A stretch of DNA of 64,000 nt. Origin: Rhodospirillales bacterium 24-66-33. Lineage in GTDB: Bacteria; Pseudomonadota; Alphaproteobacteria; Reyranellales; Reyranellaceae. Positions within the stretch are counted from its first letter, which is position 1. Each line of letters opens with the position of its first letter. Positions 17,697 through 26,652 of the stretch are shown here, one piece after another. A program made the position numbers and the translations under genes. The notes beneath the pieces were generated by a model. That model saw only the letters and a list, made by a program, of their open reading frames with translations, searched no databases and was not told the DNA's origin. The stretch is taken from assembly GCA_002281855.1 (NCBI GenBank), contig NCHQ01000002.1, positions 310,001 through 374,000 on the forward strand, in the 5' to 3' direction.

Positions 17697-17740
17697 GCCC
17701 TATATGACTGGCGCCGAGTTCCACTACCACCCCTGCCAAC

Positions 17741-18658
17741 TCACGCCTGCGACGCTTCTGAGGCACCCATCAACATGATGATGTTGCTGGCCGACAAGTG
17801 GAGCGCATAGCTCGCGAGATACCGATGGACTGGAGCGGCGTCCGGCGCAGCACCGTGTGCGCCCCCTTCATTCCTCACATTCGGCAGGCCCGTCTTCATC
17901 ATCGCCACGTAAGCCGTGAGCCCGTCCGAGAGCCACGGCGGGAACAGACCGTTCTTCACAACCGTTGTAACGAGGTTGCCCGCGGTCGCTCCAGCTGGAT
18001 AGTTCCAACCACGCTCAGAGCAGAGCGCCTTCAGTGTAGCTTCGAACGCCTTGCCAGCTTCGGTAACGGTCGAGGGGTAATCGCCGTCGCGATACTTCTC
18101 GTGAGCCTTGCGGAAGTGCTCATCCGCCTTCTCGTACCCAGCGGTGCCGAGAAGTTGCAGGGTGGGCTTGATCATCTCAGCATGGGCAAATTCCGAGTCG
18201 ACGCGGATCAGCTGAGTTCCCTCAAACCGATAACCAACGCCTGCCCGCTCGAAACGCACGTTCAACTCTGCAAGAGCCTCGATGTCGCGATCCCGCTCAC
18301 GCTGATACTCGTAACTGCGTGTCGCCAAAAAGCCGAAGATGAACTCGATGATGTCCAGCTGCTCTTCCAACGACACCTTGCTGCCGTTGAAGTAAGTGCT
18401 GACACGTTCCTCAGCGCTCGACGAGTAGCCCAGGCCGGGCCATTGCAGATAGCCGAACTCTCGCAAAAGGGCTGATTCTAAGTCGCCCCAGATCGTCGAC
18501 CGACTGGCGCTACGCGTCCCCCGCTCCACTCGATCGCGCCAGATATGAATAATCTGGGCCACCAGCGAGCGTGGCAAAGAATCGTAGATGAAAACATCAG
18601 GTTCGCCGGCTCGACGGGCGGCAGATTCGCGCTGGGAGAATAGATTGAACACAGCCAT
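17741..18658 (-). CDS. AbiJ/Abi_C-like HEPN protein (STM4504/CBY_0614-type)
   Basis: The 305-residue protein has an N-terminal domain with FIYDSLPRSLVAQIIHIWRD, resembling the AbiJ-type N-terminal domains, and a C-terminal domain with AGKAFEATLKALCSERGW followed by LPNVRNEGGAHG. The latter is the abortive-infection C-terminal HEPN pattern: R262-NEGGA-H268 is an R-X5-H site. Known relatives act in phage defence by abortive infection, probably through RNA cleavage. It is the second gene of the minus-strand set, 70 bp after the small gene at 18729-18956. Family name is from pattern memory; the HEPN motif is directly seen. Confidence 0.7.
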   Translation of the reverse strand: MAVFNLFSQRESAARRAGEPDVFIYDSLPRSLVAQIIHIWRDRVERGTRSASRSTIWGDLESALLREFGYLQWPGLGYSSSAEERVSTYFNGSKVSLEEQLDIIEFIFGFLATRSYEYQRERDRDIEALAELNVRFERAGVGYRFEGTQLIRVDSEFAHAEMIKPTLQLLGTAGYEKADEHFRKAHEKYRDGDYPSTVTEAGKAFEATLKALCSERGWNYPAGATAGNLVTTVVKNGLFPPWLSDGLTAYVAMMKTGLPNVRNEGGAHGAAPDAAPVHRYLASYALHLSASNIIMLMGASEASQA

Positions 18659-18728
18659 TGGCGACCAACAGTCCGGAAGATGAACAGGAGTGAAGGAGGG
18701 ACCAGCTATCGAGGCCCCTCCTCTACTT

Positions 18729-18956
18729 CTACGCGTAAGCCGTAAGCACCCAGGTGACCGCCACCCCGCGATACGGGGGAAACCGGTTACCGATCGCGAT
18801 GGGCGCCCGACGTGGGTCCATGCTGGGTGAGATGGCTAAGGCGAGTTCGCTCTGACCAAACGGCAGCTCGGCTACCGCCTTCCAAACGCCTGACTCCGGG
18901 CAAACCTGTCCGGTCATACAACGGGTGCCGATGGGCACCTTCTTCTGCTGGTACAT
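18729..18956 (-). CDS. Small hypothetical protein (75 aa) heading the HEPN gene set
   Basis: GAGAGG lies 8 nt before the ATG at 18956. The protein has two cysteines (GTRCMTGQVCPESGVW) close together, and the CPESGVW turn recurs in small bacterial stress or phage-linked proteins. No membrane segment. It is first in line before the AbiJ-like and HEPN genes and could be an antitoxin, sensor or unrelated protein. Confidence 0.5.
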   Translation of the reverse strand: MYQQKKVPIGTRCMTGQVCPESGVWKAVAELPFGQSELALAISPSMDPRRAPIAIGNRFPPYRGVAVTWVLTAYA

Positions 18957-19546
18957 AACTGCATCCTCTCAAACGGCATTGCTGACGGCAGCACCGCGAG
19001 GCAGGATCATGTTTGTCAGGACCTGACCATTCTCGCAGTCCGGAGCGGTTGCTCTCGGATGAGATTGGCCAATCCAGGAGCGGGCTCTGCCATCGGTGGG
19101 GCCCGCTCTAACTTTATGGTACAGGATTTAGCGTGCAGCAGTCAATACTCCTAGTGACCGGCATCGCGCTTTAACCACGTACACCGAAAATCTCATATGG
19201 TCAATTACTCGTTGAATCTGTCCCTAGTCATTTTGCCACACCCAGCGGGCCGCGCCATGGGGAAATCTCAAGCAAACGGATTTTAACGAAAAATCTGCGA
19301 GCCCTCCCAACGCCATCGGCTCACTGCATACCCCCCGCCGGGGTGCCGCAGCTGGACCCTACGCGCGTGCCTTTTACACGCGCCGCGACGCCTCGCCCGG
19401 CCCCACTGGGCAGGCACACCGCGGCGCCTCACCGCTCCCAGCGCCCTACCGTCATGGCCCTGGCCAGCGATCCCGCCCCGAGCCCAGACAAGCGAGGGCC
19501 CCGACAGTCTCCCGCCGGGGCCTCCAGTTGAACGCCTTGGATTGCT
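18957..19546. other. Intergenic region between minus-strand genes of element 1
   Basis: No convincing gene in 590 bp; the 62-codon frame at 19343 is low-complexity and has poor coding character. The stretch 19110-19300 is clearly more AT-rich than its surroundings and is the likely promoter region for the minus-strand HEPN set. A short inverted repeat GCGCGTG / CACGCGC lies near 19362-19382 and a longer-looped GGCCCCG / CGGGGCC near 19498-19524. Confidence 0.4.
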
Positions 19547-19771
19547 TCAGGGATACGCCGAGCGGGGCGTGATCCAGACCGCTAGGCTATCCAAACGGGT
19601 AACGGTCGCCCCATCGTGCAGCGTGAACCTTGCGCCGTTGGCGAGGCCGCCGGCCAGCCCGTCGATTTCCTCGGGATCATAGGGCCGTATGGCCACCTCA
19701 CCGCCCGCGGCAGAGTTGACCCTAACACCCAGCCCATCCACGAAGAGGTTCATCTGTCCTTCGATCTGCAT
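19547..19771 (-). CDS. Small hypothetical protein (74 aa)
   Basis: The ATG at 19771 has GGGAG upstream; the longer frame reaching 20005 has poor coding character. The protein (MQIEGQMNLFVDGLGVRVN...) alternates beta-like stretches, ends LDSLAVWITPRSAYP, and contains acidic YDPEEIDGL. No family recognised. It is divergent from the serine recombinase gene. Confidence 0.4.
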   Translation of the reverse strand: MQIEGQMNLFVDGLGVRVNSAAGGEVAIRPYDPEEIDGLAGGLANGARFTLHDGATVTRLDSLAVWITPRSAYP

Positions 19772-20012
19772 CCGACTATCTCCCTTCCATGCCCGCCGGT
19801 CGTCAGCGGTCGGGGGAAGATGGCAGGGTGTGCGGGCGCTGTACGAAGGCCTCCCATGGTGGAGGAGTCGACGCCTTCCATCCACTTGTGGAGGCATTCG
19901 AGAACCGTTGTCTGCGTCGGCGGGTCGCTGAGCGGGCTTGATCGTTCCACTAGCGCAGATGCCTAGCGCGGCGTCGGGGTAATGATTCCTTCTGCCGCAC
20001 CACACGCCTAAT

Positions 20013-20038
20013 CGTACACAATCTCAAGTTAGTGTACG
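20013..20038. promoter_or_regulatory. Inverted repeat upstream of the serine recombinase
   Basis: CGTACAC (20013-20019) and GTGTACG (20032-20038) are perfect inverted arms 12 bp apart, ending 33 bp before the recombinase start. The size and position fit a resolvase-type binding site or an autoregulatory operator. Confidence 0.45.
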
Positions 20039-20071
20039 GATAATGCCACGAAGCACAGCGGGAGAAGCAAC

Positions 20072-20746
20072 GTGTCTATCAAGAAGAAGGCCGCCGTGGC
20101 CTACTACAGGACATCGAGCGCCACCAACGTGGGGCCCGACAAGGACAGCCAGAGAAGGCAGGCGGCGGCGGTCGAGGGTTACGCAAAGGGCCGCGCTCGG
20201 CTCGACGTGGTCGCTTCATTCTATGACGCGGCCGTCTCTGGCGCTGACCCGGTTGATGCTCGCCCCGGCTTCAGCGAGTTGCTGTCCTACTGCGAAGAGC
20301 ATGACGTCGGCGTGGTCTTGGTCGAGAGTGCGAGCCGCTTCGCCCGCGATCTCATCGTACAGCTCACGGGGCACGCGCTGCTGAAGGCCCGAGGGATCGA
20401 ATTGGTCCCGGTCGACGCGCCCGAGCACTTCACAGACCCCACGCCGACCGCCGTGCTGGTTCGCCAAATCCTCGGCGCGATTTCCCAATTCGAGAAGGCG
20501 GGGCTGGTCGCCAAGCTCCGCAGCGCCCGTGACCGGAAGCGGCAAGAGACCGGGCGGTGTGAAGGCCGCCCTCCCGTACCGGCCGGCGTAGTCGCAGAGG
20601 CGCGGCGCTTGGCGCGACGTTCGCCCGTCACTGGAAAGCGCCGCAGCCTCCGGACCATCGCCGCCGAGCTGGCAGCCATGGGGCACTTGGGCGTGTCGGG
20701 CGGGCCGTACAGCGCGAGCAGCATTCGCCACATGCTGGCGGCATAG
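20072..20746 (+). CDS. Serine recombinase (resolvase/invertase family)
   Basis: The 224-residue protein has the resolvase N-terminal catalytic domain: AVAYYRTSSATNVGPDKDSQRRQ carries the nucleophile serine (TSS) and its DSQ..Q helix, and VESASRFARDL carries the catalytic SRFAR arginines. A C-terminal helix-turn-helix region (SLRTIAAELAAMGHLGVSG, SSIRHML) follows. The GTG at 20072 has GGGAG upstream. It is a small recombinase, not a large serine integrase, so it may resolve multimers or invert DNA. A tyrosine integrase already serves integration. Confidence 0.88.
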   Translation: MSIKKKAAVAYYRTSSATNVGPDKDSQRRQAAAVEGYAKGRARLDVVASFYDAAVSGADPVDARPGFSELLSYCEEHDVGVVLVESASRFARDLIVQLTGHALLKARGIELVPVDAPEHFTDPTPTAVLVRQILGAISQFEKAGLVAKLRSARDRKRQETGRCEGRPPVPAGVVAEARRLARRSPVTGKRRSLRTIAAELAAMGHLGVSGGPYSASSIRHMLAA

Positions 20747-20821
20747 GTTCCATCGGATCGCTCTACGCATACGCTTGAACATCGCTGGGCCCTTACCATC
20801 TCTGGTCGATAGCGAGGCGCC

Positions 20822-21079
20822 ATGACGATCTCCGAGAAAGACTTCGACATCATCAATGACCGTGAAGTACGCCACAGGCAGACGGGCGCGACTTGGGCGA
20901 CCTATCGGTACGAGAACCCCGAGGACACAGGTAGCAGCCTGACGGAGAGCCCTGGACGAGCCGGCGAAGGCCACTTCCCGACTGCTGCCGAGCTGCGGCC
21001 GCACGCAGTGGCGCTGCTTCGTCGCCTTGCCGGTGTAGGGCCCGCGAAGGGTGCTCCCGGCCCCGAGGGCTGGACGTAG
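20822..21079 (+). CDS. Small hypothetical protein (85 aa)
   Basis: It begins MTISEKDFDIINDREVRHRQTGATWATYRYE, which looks folded, and ends in a low-complexity GPAKGAPGPEG tail. The start at 20822 follows AGCGAGGC. No family recognised. It stands 75 bp after the serine recombinase on the same strand and may be co-transcribed. Confidence 0.45.
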   Translation: MTISEKDFDIINDREVRHRQTGATWATYRYENPEDTGSSLTESPGRAGEGHFPTAAELRPHAVALLRRLAGVGPAKGAPGPEGWT

Positions 21080-21725
21080 CCGAATCGCCTAGCGGAGCAA
21101 CGCGCGGCGGGGCCTAGCGAGTCCGTAAAGCGCGAGCCGCCCTCACCCGCCCCGATGCACCGGCCGGGCGCCGAAGGGCCTGCAGTGGGCTCCGTAGAGT
21201 CGCCGCGGGGCATCCGGCTGGCGAGCGAGGATTCGTGTTTTTCTCTTTCTCGTATGGGGGGCCCGCGGGGCGGATGAAGACGGGAAAGCCGAGATAGGTC
21301 CTCCCCTAGCACCATCCACAGTCGAAGCTCTCGCCGCTCCCGCTACACGCCCCGGACCAGCAGACCGATGTTGATGCCCGAACCATCGACACTTATCGAA
21401 TTTGCACGGTGAATGTGGGGCCCCTTCGCTATCCCCGAACCTTCGACATCAGTCGAATAGGTTGCACCTTGGCATCCAGACAACTCTCCCAACGCACACC
21501 GCGCGTCCCGATCCGGCCCGCCTAGAGCCCAGGTGCAGCTCGCCGCGGCGGACTCCCGAAGGGCCCGCGCGGCTCGCCTTGGGAGAATTCAGCGCCCCCG
21601 CCTCGCTCATTGCCCGCCGTCACCGTGGTCCGTCATGCCGCGCACGGCGCGTCGAGGAGGTGCGGGGCGCTGTCCAACCTTTTTGAATTTCGACTCCAGC
21701 CCAACCAACCAACCAAAGAGTCCCC
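21080..21725 (+). promoter_or_regulatory. Non-coding control region of element 1
   Basis: No gene is supported in this 646-bp stretch. It holds two copies of an about 35-bp unit. Copy A (21377-21407) is CCCGAACCATCGACA followed by a TCGAAT half and TTGCAC. Copy B (21434-21467) is CCCGAACCTTCGACA with a perfect dyad TTCGAC-ATCA-GTCGAA (21442-21457) and TTGCAC. The copies are 57 bp apart. TTGCAC could be a -35 box, so these look like operators for the plus-strand genes starting at 21726. A run of CCAA tetranucleotides directly precedes that start. Confidence 0.5.
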
Positions 21726-22241
21726 ATGTCCGATACACCCATCGCCCCGAAGCCGTTCTCGTTGGACGACCTCAAAATCCCCACCACGCCCGCCCCGATC
21801 GGCAACGTGGCACTCCACATTCCGACTACCCCGCCTTCCGCTCACTGCCCGCCCCGCTCACTGCCGGTTTTTCCTGAACTTCACATTCCCACGGACGCCC
21901 GTGACGCTGACTGCCCGGAGCAGCCGCAGGCCGAGGCTCCTCCCATGTCCCCCGACGAGATCGCCGAGGGCCTCCGCATCTTGGCGAAGCGCGGCGCCAG
22001 CCTCTCTGGCAAGAAGGGCCGGCCTGTCCGAGCGCAGTACTTCCTAACCGCGCGTCAGGCGGCCATGGCGCAACTCACGAAGCTCGCGGTCTGCTTCATT
22101 GCGGGCCGCCCCGTTACCCAGGCACTCGTCCTGCGGCTCGCCCTTGTGCTGCTCTTTCGCACCGTCACCGACGCACTGAAGGACCCGGCGGTTGCCGAGG
22201 CCCTTCGGGCTGATCTCGAGATTGCTCGAGGTGCCGAGTGA
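21726..22241 (+). CDS. Hypothetical protein with IPTT-type N-terminal repeats
   Basis: The 171-residue protein has a disordered, proline-rich first 75 residues with a recurring LKIPTT / LHIPTT / LHIPTD motif. A folded helical C-terminal half follows, with EIAEGLRILAKRGASLSGK and a hydrophobic segment AVCFIAGRPVTQALVLRLALVLLF (split at PVTQ) that is probably an amphipathic helix pair. Its stop overlaps the start of the small-terminase-like gene by 4 bp. It may be a partner of that protein, with the repeats as binding peptides; no homologue is recognised. Confidence 0.55.
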   Translation: MSDTPIAPKPFSLDDLKIPTTPAPIGNVALHIPTTPPSAHCPPRSLPVFPELHIPTDARDADCPEQPQAEAPPMSPDEIAEGLRILAKRGASLSGKKGRPVRAQYFLTARQAAMAQLTKLAVCFIAGRPVTQALVLRLALVLLFRTVTDALKDPAVAEALRADLEIARGAE

Positions 22242-22621
22242 CCCACGACAACGCCAAGCCTGCGGCGCTTGCGGAGACTGCGGCGGCTCGCTCGGAACGC
22301 CGCGAAGAACTTCTTGAGAAGATCTGGGTGGCAGAAGCAGAGGCAGTGCTGGCCACTCTGGCGTCGAAGAACCCTTCGGCCAGCGACCTGCAAGCTGCTC
22401 GCGCGTTCCTCCGGGATAATGACGTGTCGCGGTCAACGCTTGCGCAGTTCCGCCGCAGTCGTGGGGGCCCGTTCGGCCCATCTTGGACACCGCCAGCGTT
22501 CGATGACGATGACAGCGCCGAGTTTTCTAAAGACTCCGCATCCGACCCGGCGCTCCGCAACGTGCAGCCCTTCGCGCCGGCCTTGCCGCCACCTCGCGAC
22601 ACCGAGACCATAGACGACTAG
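22238..22621 (+). CDS. Small-terminase-like protein (T7 DNA-maturase-A type)
   Basis: The 127-residue protein has a helical N-terminal half with EELLEKIWVAEAEAVLATL and then NPSASDLQAARAFLRDND. The last segment matches the (S/T)asdL.vARqFLkdN pattern of T7-like small terminase (maturase A) proteins. The C-terminal 50 residues are disordered and acidic (FDDDDSAEF). In podoviruses this subunit selects DNA for packaging. No large subunit is encoded here, as expected if a helper supplies it. GTG start overlaps the previous stop. Confidence 0.5.
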   Translation: MTHDNAKPAALAETAAARSERREELLEKIWVAEAEAVLATLASKNPSASDLQAARAFLRDNDVSRSTLAQFRRSRGGPFGPSWTPPAFDDDDSAEFSKDSASDPALRNVQPFAPALPPPRDTETIDD

Positions 22622-22672
22622 CCGCCACTCGCTGGCCCTGGTCGCGACCTCAGCTCCACCAAGGAACCAGCA

Positions 22673-24466
22673 ATGCAGCCCGTAGACTTTCACCTCAGGT
22701 CGCCGCTCGCGGCCCGCACCCTCGCGGCACTAGCTCACGACTTCGACAGGCACGGCCATCGCCCCAGCTCGGCCCAGTGGGCCGCCCTCGCCGACCTAGC
22801 TCAAACCTTGGAGCAGATGGCCGAGGGGACCGCAGACGCGAAGTTCTTCCTGTCGTCGCTGGACCCTGGCGTTGGCAAGACGCAGACGCTCATCAAGTTC
22901 ATCGATACGCTGCTGGCTTCCCCCGTTCACGACCACGTCGGCGTGCTGTTGTGCGTGTCGCGGTTGTCTGAGGTGGAGCGGATTGCGAAGGACAGCGGCA
23001 TCCCTGCCGAGATGCTCCACGTCTTCACCAGTGACGCTGAGAAGAATGCTCTAGGAAGGGCCACGGCGGACGATGCGAGGGTATTGATCACAACGCAGGC
23101 CATGGTGGAATCCCGGTTGGCTGCCCAGCCCTTCGCGCGATGCGCCCTGTTCTCCTATCGGGGCCAGCCGCGGAGTGTGAGGGTGTGGGACGAGGCATTC
23201 CTCCCCGGCCAGCCGATCACGCTCGCGGTTGACGATCTGGCCTATGTATTCCGGCGCCTCACGATGCTGTCTCCGGGCCTTCGGGACGACATGAAGGGCA
23301 TTTTCGACGACGTCGACAAGCTGCCCTGCGGGTCGGTTTACGTCGTGCCGGACTTCGCCACCCATCGGGGCGTGTCGCTCAACGATGCTCTCGCCGCCAG
23401 TGGCGCGGGAGCCGAGGACGAGAGGGCCGTGCTCTCGTCCCTATGGTTCATCTCGGGAAAGCGCGTGTCGATCCGCCGGGATGGCAAGTTCGGCGGAGCA
23501 ATGATCGACTACAGGGAGACCCTGCCCGCCGACCTTGCACCAATGGTAATCTTGGACGCGAGTGGCCGGGTGCGGGCGACCTACAGCGACATGGAGCACG
23601 AACGAGGCCTAGTCCATCTCCACAGAGCACCGAAGGACTACAGCCCTCTTACCGTGCATACGTGGCCGCGCGGTGGCGGCAAGAGTGCCTTCGCTGAGGA
23701 CGGCGACAAACTGGCTGCCGGCATCGCCAAGACTATCGACACGCGGCCTGATGAGGAATGGCTGGTCGTCTGCCACAAGAGCAGAGGGCGCGTCGGCGAT
23801 GTCCGGGCCAACGTGTTGCGGATGCTCGGGAAGGCCAATCCCGACAACGTCAGCTTCATCACTTGGGGGAACCATGCGGCGACCAATGAGTACGCCAACG
23901 TCCCAAATGTGATCCTAGCCGGCACCCTCTTCTACCGAGGGAGCTACTATGAGGCGCTCAAGAGGCTCGCAGCGAACCGACCCGCGTCTCGTGGTGCTGT
24001 GACCAAGGACGAAATGGAAAAGGTGCAGCTCGGCGAGCATGCCCACCTGATCCTGCAGGCCCTATGTCGCGGAGCTGTACGAAAGAGCGACCGGGACAAG
24101 TGCCACCCGGCCAACGCCTACATCATCGCGTCGGTTCGCTCTGGTATCCCCGCCGCCCTGCCGACCATCTTCCCCGGCTGCAAGGTGGTCGCGTGGTCGC
24201 CTGTTCCACGGAACCTGAAGGGGGATGCGGAAGCTGCGTACCAATTCGTGGAGGCTTGGGCGCGGAAGGCAAGCCCCGGCGCCGTGCTCAAGTTCCGCGA
24301 TGTCCAGCGAGAGGTGGGTATCGACCGAAGGACCTTCACCGACACCATCAGGCGGGGCATGCCCTTTCGCGAGGCCATCGCGGAGCTGGGCGTAATTGAG
24401 TGGGGACAGGGGAGATACCTGACCGGCTATCAGCTCGCGGGGTCAGTCCCCTTCCCTGTCGAATGA
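22673..24466 (+). CDS. P-loop helicase-like ATPase, probable replication protein
   Basis: The 597-residue protein has Walker A LDPGVGKTQT (GVGKT at 66-70), a motif Ia-like LLCVSRLSEVERIA, VLITTQAMVESR and Walker B VWDEAF (172-175). A late QALCRGAVRKSDRDKC segment resembles helicase motif VI, so an SF2-like helicase is likely. A C-terminal region with RDVQREVGIDRRTFTDTI looks like a DNA-binding helix-turn-helix. Such large single-gene helicases often drive satellite replication. RBS AAGGA precedes the ATG at 22673. A good terminator follows. Confidence 0.65.
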   Translation: MQPVDFHLRSPLAARTLAALAHDFDRHGHRPSSAQWAALADLAQTLEQMAEGTADAKFFLSSLDPGVGKTQTLIKFIDTLLASPVHDHVGVLLCVSRLSEVERIAKDSGIPAEMLHVFTSDAEKNALGRATADDARVLITTQAMVESRLAAQPFARCALFSYRGQPRSVRVWDEAFLPGQPITLAVDDLAYVFRRLTMLSPGLRDDMKGIFDDVDKLPCGSVYVVPDFATHRGVSLNDALAASGAGAEDERAVLSSLWFISGKRVSIRRDGKFGGAMIDYRETLPADLAPMVILDASGRVRATYSDMEHERGLVHLHRAPKDYSPLTVHTWPRGGGKSAFAEDGDKLAAGIAKTIDTRPDEEWLVVCHKSRGRVGDVRANVLRMLGKANPDNVSFITWGNHAATNEYANVPNVILAGTLFYRGSYYEALKRLAANRPASRGAVTKDEMEKVQLGEHAHLILQALCRGAVRKSDRDKCHPANAYIIASVRSGIPAALPTIFPGCKVVAWSPVPRNLKGDAEAAYQFVEAWARKASPGAVLKFRDVQREVGIDRRTFTDTIRRGMPFREAIAELGVIEWGQGRYLTGYQLAGSVPFPVE

Positions 24467-24472
24467 CGGAGA

Positions 24473-24510
24473 ACACCTAGAAGAGCCCTAGATGTTTTCC
24501 GTCTTTTTTC
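24473..24510 (+). terminator. Intrinsic terminator after the helicase-like gene
   Basis: ACACCTAG and CTAGATGT pair (one mismatch) around a 7-nt loop, followed by TTTT and then a TCTTTTTT tract. Confidence 0.6.
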
Positions 24511-24878
24511 TGCCCGCGGTCTCCCCTCCGCGCCCCCTCAGCACCACCACCGTCCCACTGTAGCTCTCCCGCGGGTTAGCCGAGTTGGCGCCGTTGGCGA
24601 TACCGCTGCTGAAGGGGCGTCGGGGAACCCCGCCAACCCGACCACACAAGAGCCCCGACCAACGGGGCCACGGCGATCCTGTCCGCGTAACCAGCGCGGG
24701 CACCCCAGCGAGCCACCCTCCTCCCACCCACGATGCCGCCAAGGACGCTTGGTCGATTGCCCTGCGGGGTCTCGGCCGACGCCGTGGTGGCGCGTGGGTG
24801 GCGCTGAGGGGCGGTTTGCTGGGGCGTGGTCGCCGGGTCGGCCTATCCCATCCAACAATCCTCGGAGACCTCTTCACC
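24511..24878. other. Intergenic region before the zinc-motif gene
   Basis: A 368-bp stretch with no supported gene. The frame opening at 24585 is continuous with the gene at 24879, but its first 98 codons are Arg/Pro/Gly-rich shadow-like sequence. It probably carries the promoter of the 24879-28014 run; no clear promoter motif is seen. Confidence 0.35.
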
Positions 24879-25649
24879 ATGTCGGGTTCATCCACTCCCC
24901 GCCGACGCTACCTCGACAGGCGCCCTAACCGCGGCTGGCGGGAGCGGTCGGTAGTCAACGGCGCCTTGCCATGTTCGGTCGACGGCTGCGGATTCCGCCG
25001 GGAAGCCCTTGGCCGGTACTGCAATCAGCATCGCAAGCGTCTTGAACGCACCGGCCACCCTGCGGTCGCGCGGAGCATCCCGGTGGCCGCCTGGAAGCCC
25101 CTCGTTGAACTCGCGGCGTCGTTCGTAGCCGAGCAGCTCGCTACCCAGCTTCCTCACCCCAGCATCGCTGCGGCGGTCAGGTGGTGCGACGACGAATTGG
25201 CGCTGGCACGGAAGCGATTCAACGCACCTCGGCGACGCGACCGTGGGCCGGATGCCGTGGACTACGCCGCTCGGCTACGTCGCGTCTCGGGGCGCGGCCT
25301 CGACGGCAGGGAACTTCTGGCCCGGCTGATAGCGGCAAATCTGGCGGACGACCGCGGACATGAAGCCCGGCCGCAGATCAAGAGTGACAGCCACTTCATG
25401 AACCAGGCCGCGCGGCTGCTCCTCCACAGGGCCCTCATCGGGCGTCTCCCGTGGACGCGGGTCAGGCCGACCAGCCCGCCCGCCCCACATCTCAACAGCT
25501 ACAACGACCCGCTCGTGGGCGTCCGCCGCCATGCGTTCACCCGCATCAATGGCGCCATTGGCGTGGTCGCCATCGCGTCGGCCGATGAACTGCGGCGCCG
25601 ACTCTCAACACCAACCACCACCACCGCAACCAAGGACCAACCCTCGTGA
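24879..25649 (+). CDS. Hypothetical protein with N-terminal C4/C2-C-H zinc motif
   Basis: The 256-residue protein contains CSVDGCGFRREALGRYCNQH at about residues 31-50: C-X4-C-X10-C-X2-H, the treble-clef-like zinc motif common in phage HNH and regulatory proteins. No HNH catalytic residues follow. The middle part is helical and basic, the end is TTTTATK-rich and disordered. The ATG at 24879 with GGAGA upstream is preferred. Its stop overlaps the next start by 4 bp. A DNA-binding or structural role is possible. Confidence 0.55.
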   Translation: MSGSSTPRRRYLDRRPNRGWRERSVVNGALPCSVDGCGFRREALGRYCNQHRKRLERTGHPAVARSIPVAAWKPLVELAASFVAEQLATQLPHPSIAAAVRWCDDELALARKRFNAPRRRDRGPDAVDYAARLRRVSGRGLDGRELLARLIAANLADDRGHEARPQIKSDSHFMNQAARLLLHRALIGRLPWTRVRPTSPPAPHLNSYNDPLVGVRRHAFTRINGAIGVVAIASADELRRRLSTPTTTTATKDQPS

Positions 25650-26638
25650 CCAACAACGAATTTATCCCGACCGACCTCTACATTCCCGAAGGACCGACCG
25701 CCGAAGAGGCGGGCCCGTACTACAACGGGGTGGCCACCCGCTCTCGCGACGAAACCCTTGCCGACGTCTGGGGCGGCGGAAGCGACAGCAACACGCCGAA
25801 AGGAAATACCGTCGGCATGCGGGCCACCTGGACCGAAGGCAACCTGACGCCAACGCAGGCGCCGGGACCGGGTGACCTTGGCGGCTTCAAGGCCACCACG
25901 GCCACGGGTGCCCCGATCAGCGACCTTGCGGCACTGTCGCCAAATGACCTTGTCACCATCAGCGGCGAGACCATGCCGCTTGAAGTCGCCATGCATATCG
26001 GCCTTCTGGTCCGCGACCAGAAGAGCGGACTGATCACGACGACCGGCGGCCACGAAGCGCAGCCCGATGCGGCCAAAGAAACGCAGCGCGATGAGCAGCA
26101 GAACGACAGTGAGGCACCATCGGCCCTCGACGACACCAGCGAGGCAATCCTTACCGAGGCCTTCCAAGGCGCGATGGGCGAGACCCTCTCAGCGGCGAAC
26201 GACATCATGGTGGCAGGCGAAGTGTCGGCGCACAACGTGGAGCAGCTCGCGACGCGGCTCGGGCTGGAGCCGGATCAGGTCGTCGCCAATGTGGAGCACG
26301 TCCGTGCGGCCTACTTCAAGGAGGCGGTCTCGGCCTCTTCGCGCCGCGTAGGCGTCTCTCCTGCCATCGCGGAGGCGGCTCTGGCGCACGCTCGCCAGAA
26401 CTATCTCGGCGACCTCATGCAAGCGGCGGAGCAACATATTCACTCTGGAAAGCCCAACTATGAGAGCTTCGTTCGCGATTACGCGCAGAACCTCGACTCC
26501 TACGCCCCGGACTTCATTCTGTCGTCGCTTCCCGGCAAGGCCCGCCGAGACGCCGGAACGGGCCAGATCGTGGTCAAGACGCGGCGCGGTGAAATGCTCT
26601 GGGGCGCCGCATTCCGCGCTGGCCTCGTCAAGCTCTAG
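25646..26638 (+). CDS. Hypothetical acidic helical protein, virion or scaffold candidate
   Basis: The 330-residue protein starts at an overlapping GTG. Residues 1-110 are acidic and Gly/Thr-rich with PTDLYIPEGPTAEEAGPYY. Residues 150-290 are predicted helices (LTEAFQGAMGETLSAAND, VEQLATRLGLEPDQVV). The protein ends in a basic GQIVVKTRRGEMLWG segment. No homologue is recognised. Location directly before a gp14-like internal virion gene suggests a virion part or a capsid-redirecting scaffold. This is inference only. Confidence 0.5.
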   Translation: MTNNEFIPTDLYIPEGPTAEEAGPYYNGVATRSRDETLADVWGGGSDSNTPKGNTVGMRATWTEGNLTPTQAPGPGDLGGFKATTATGAPISDLAALSPNDLVTISGETMPLEVAMHIGLLVRDQKSGLITTTGGHEAQPDAAKETQRDEQQNDSEAPSALDDTSEAILTEAFQGAMGETLSAANDIMVAGEVSAHNVEQLATRLGLEPDQVVANVEHVRAAYFKEAVSASSRRVGVSPAIAEAALAHARQNYLGDLMQAAEQHIHSGKPNYESFVRDYAQNLDSYAPDFILSSLPGKARRDAGTGQIVVKTRRGEMLWGAAFRAGLVKL

Positions 26639-26652
26639 GAGAGAAAGCAATC

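Noticed and set aside
19343..19531. 62-codon plus-strand frame in the element 1 intergenic region
   Set aside because: Low-complexity Arg/Pro-rich product, no ribosome site and no family resemblance.
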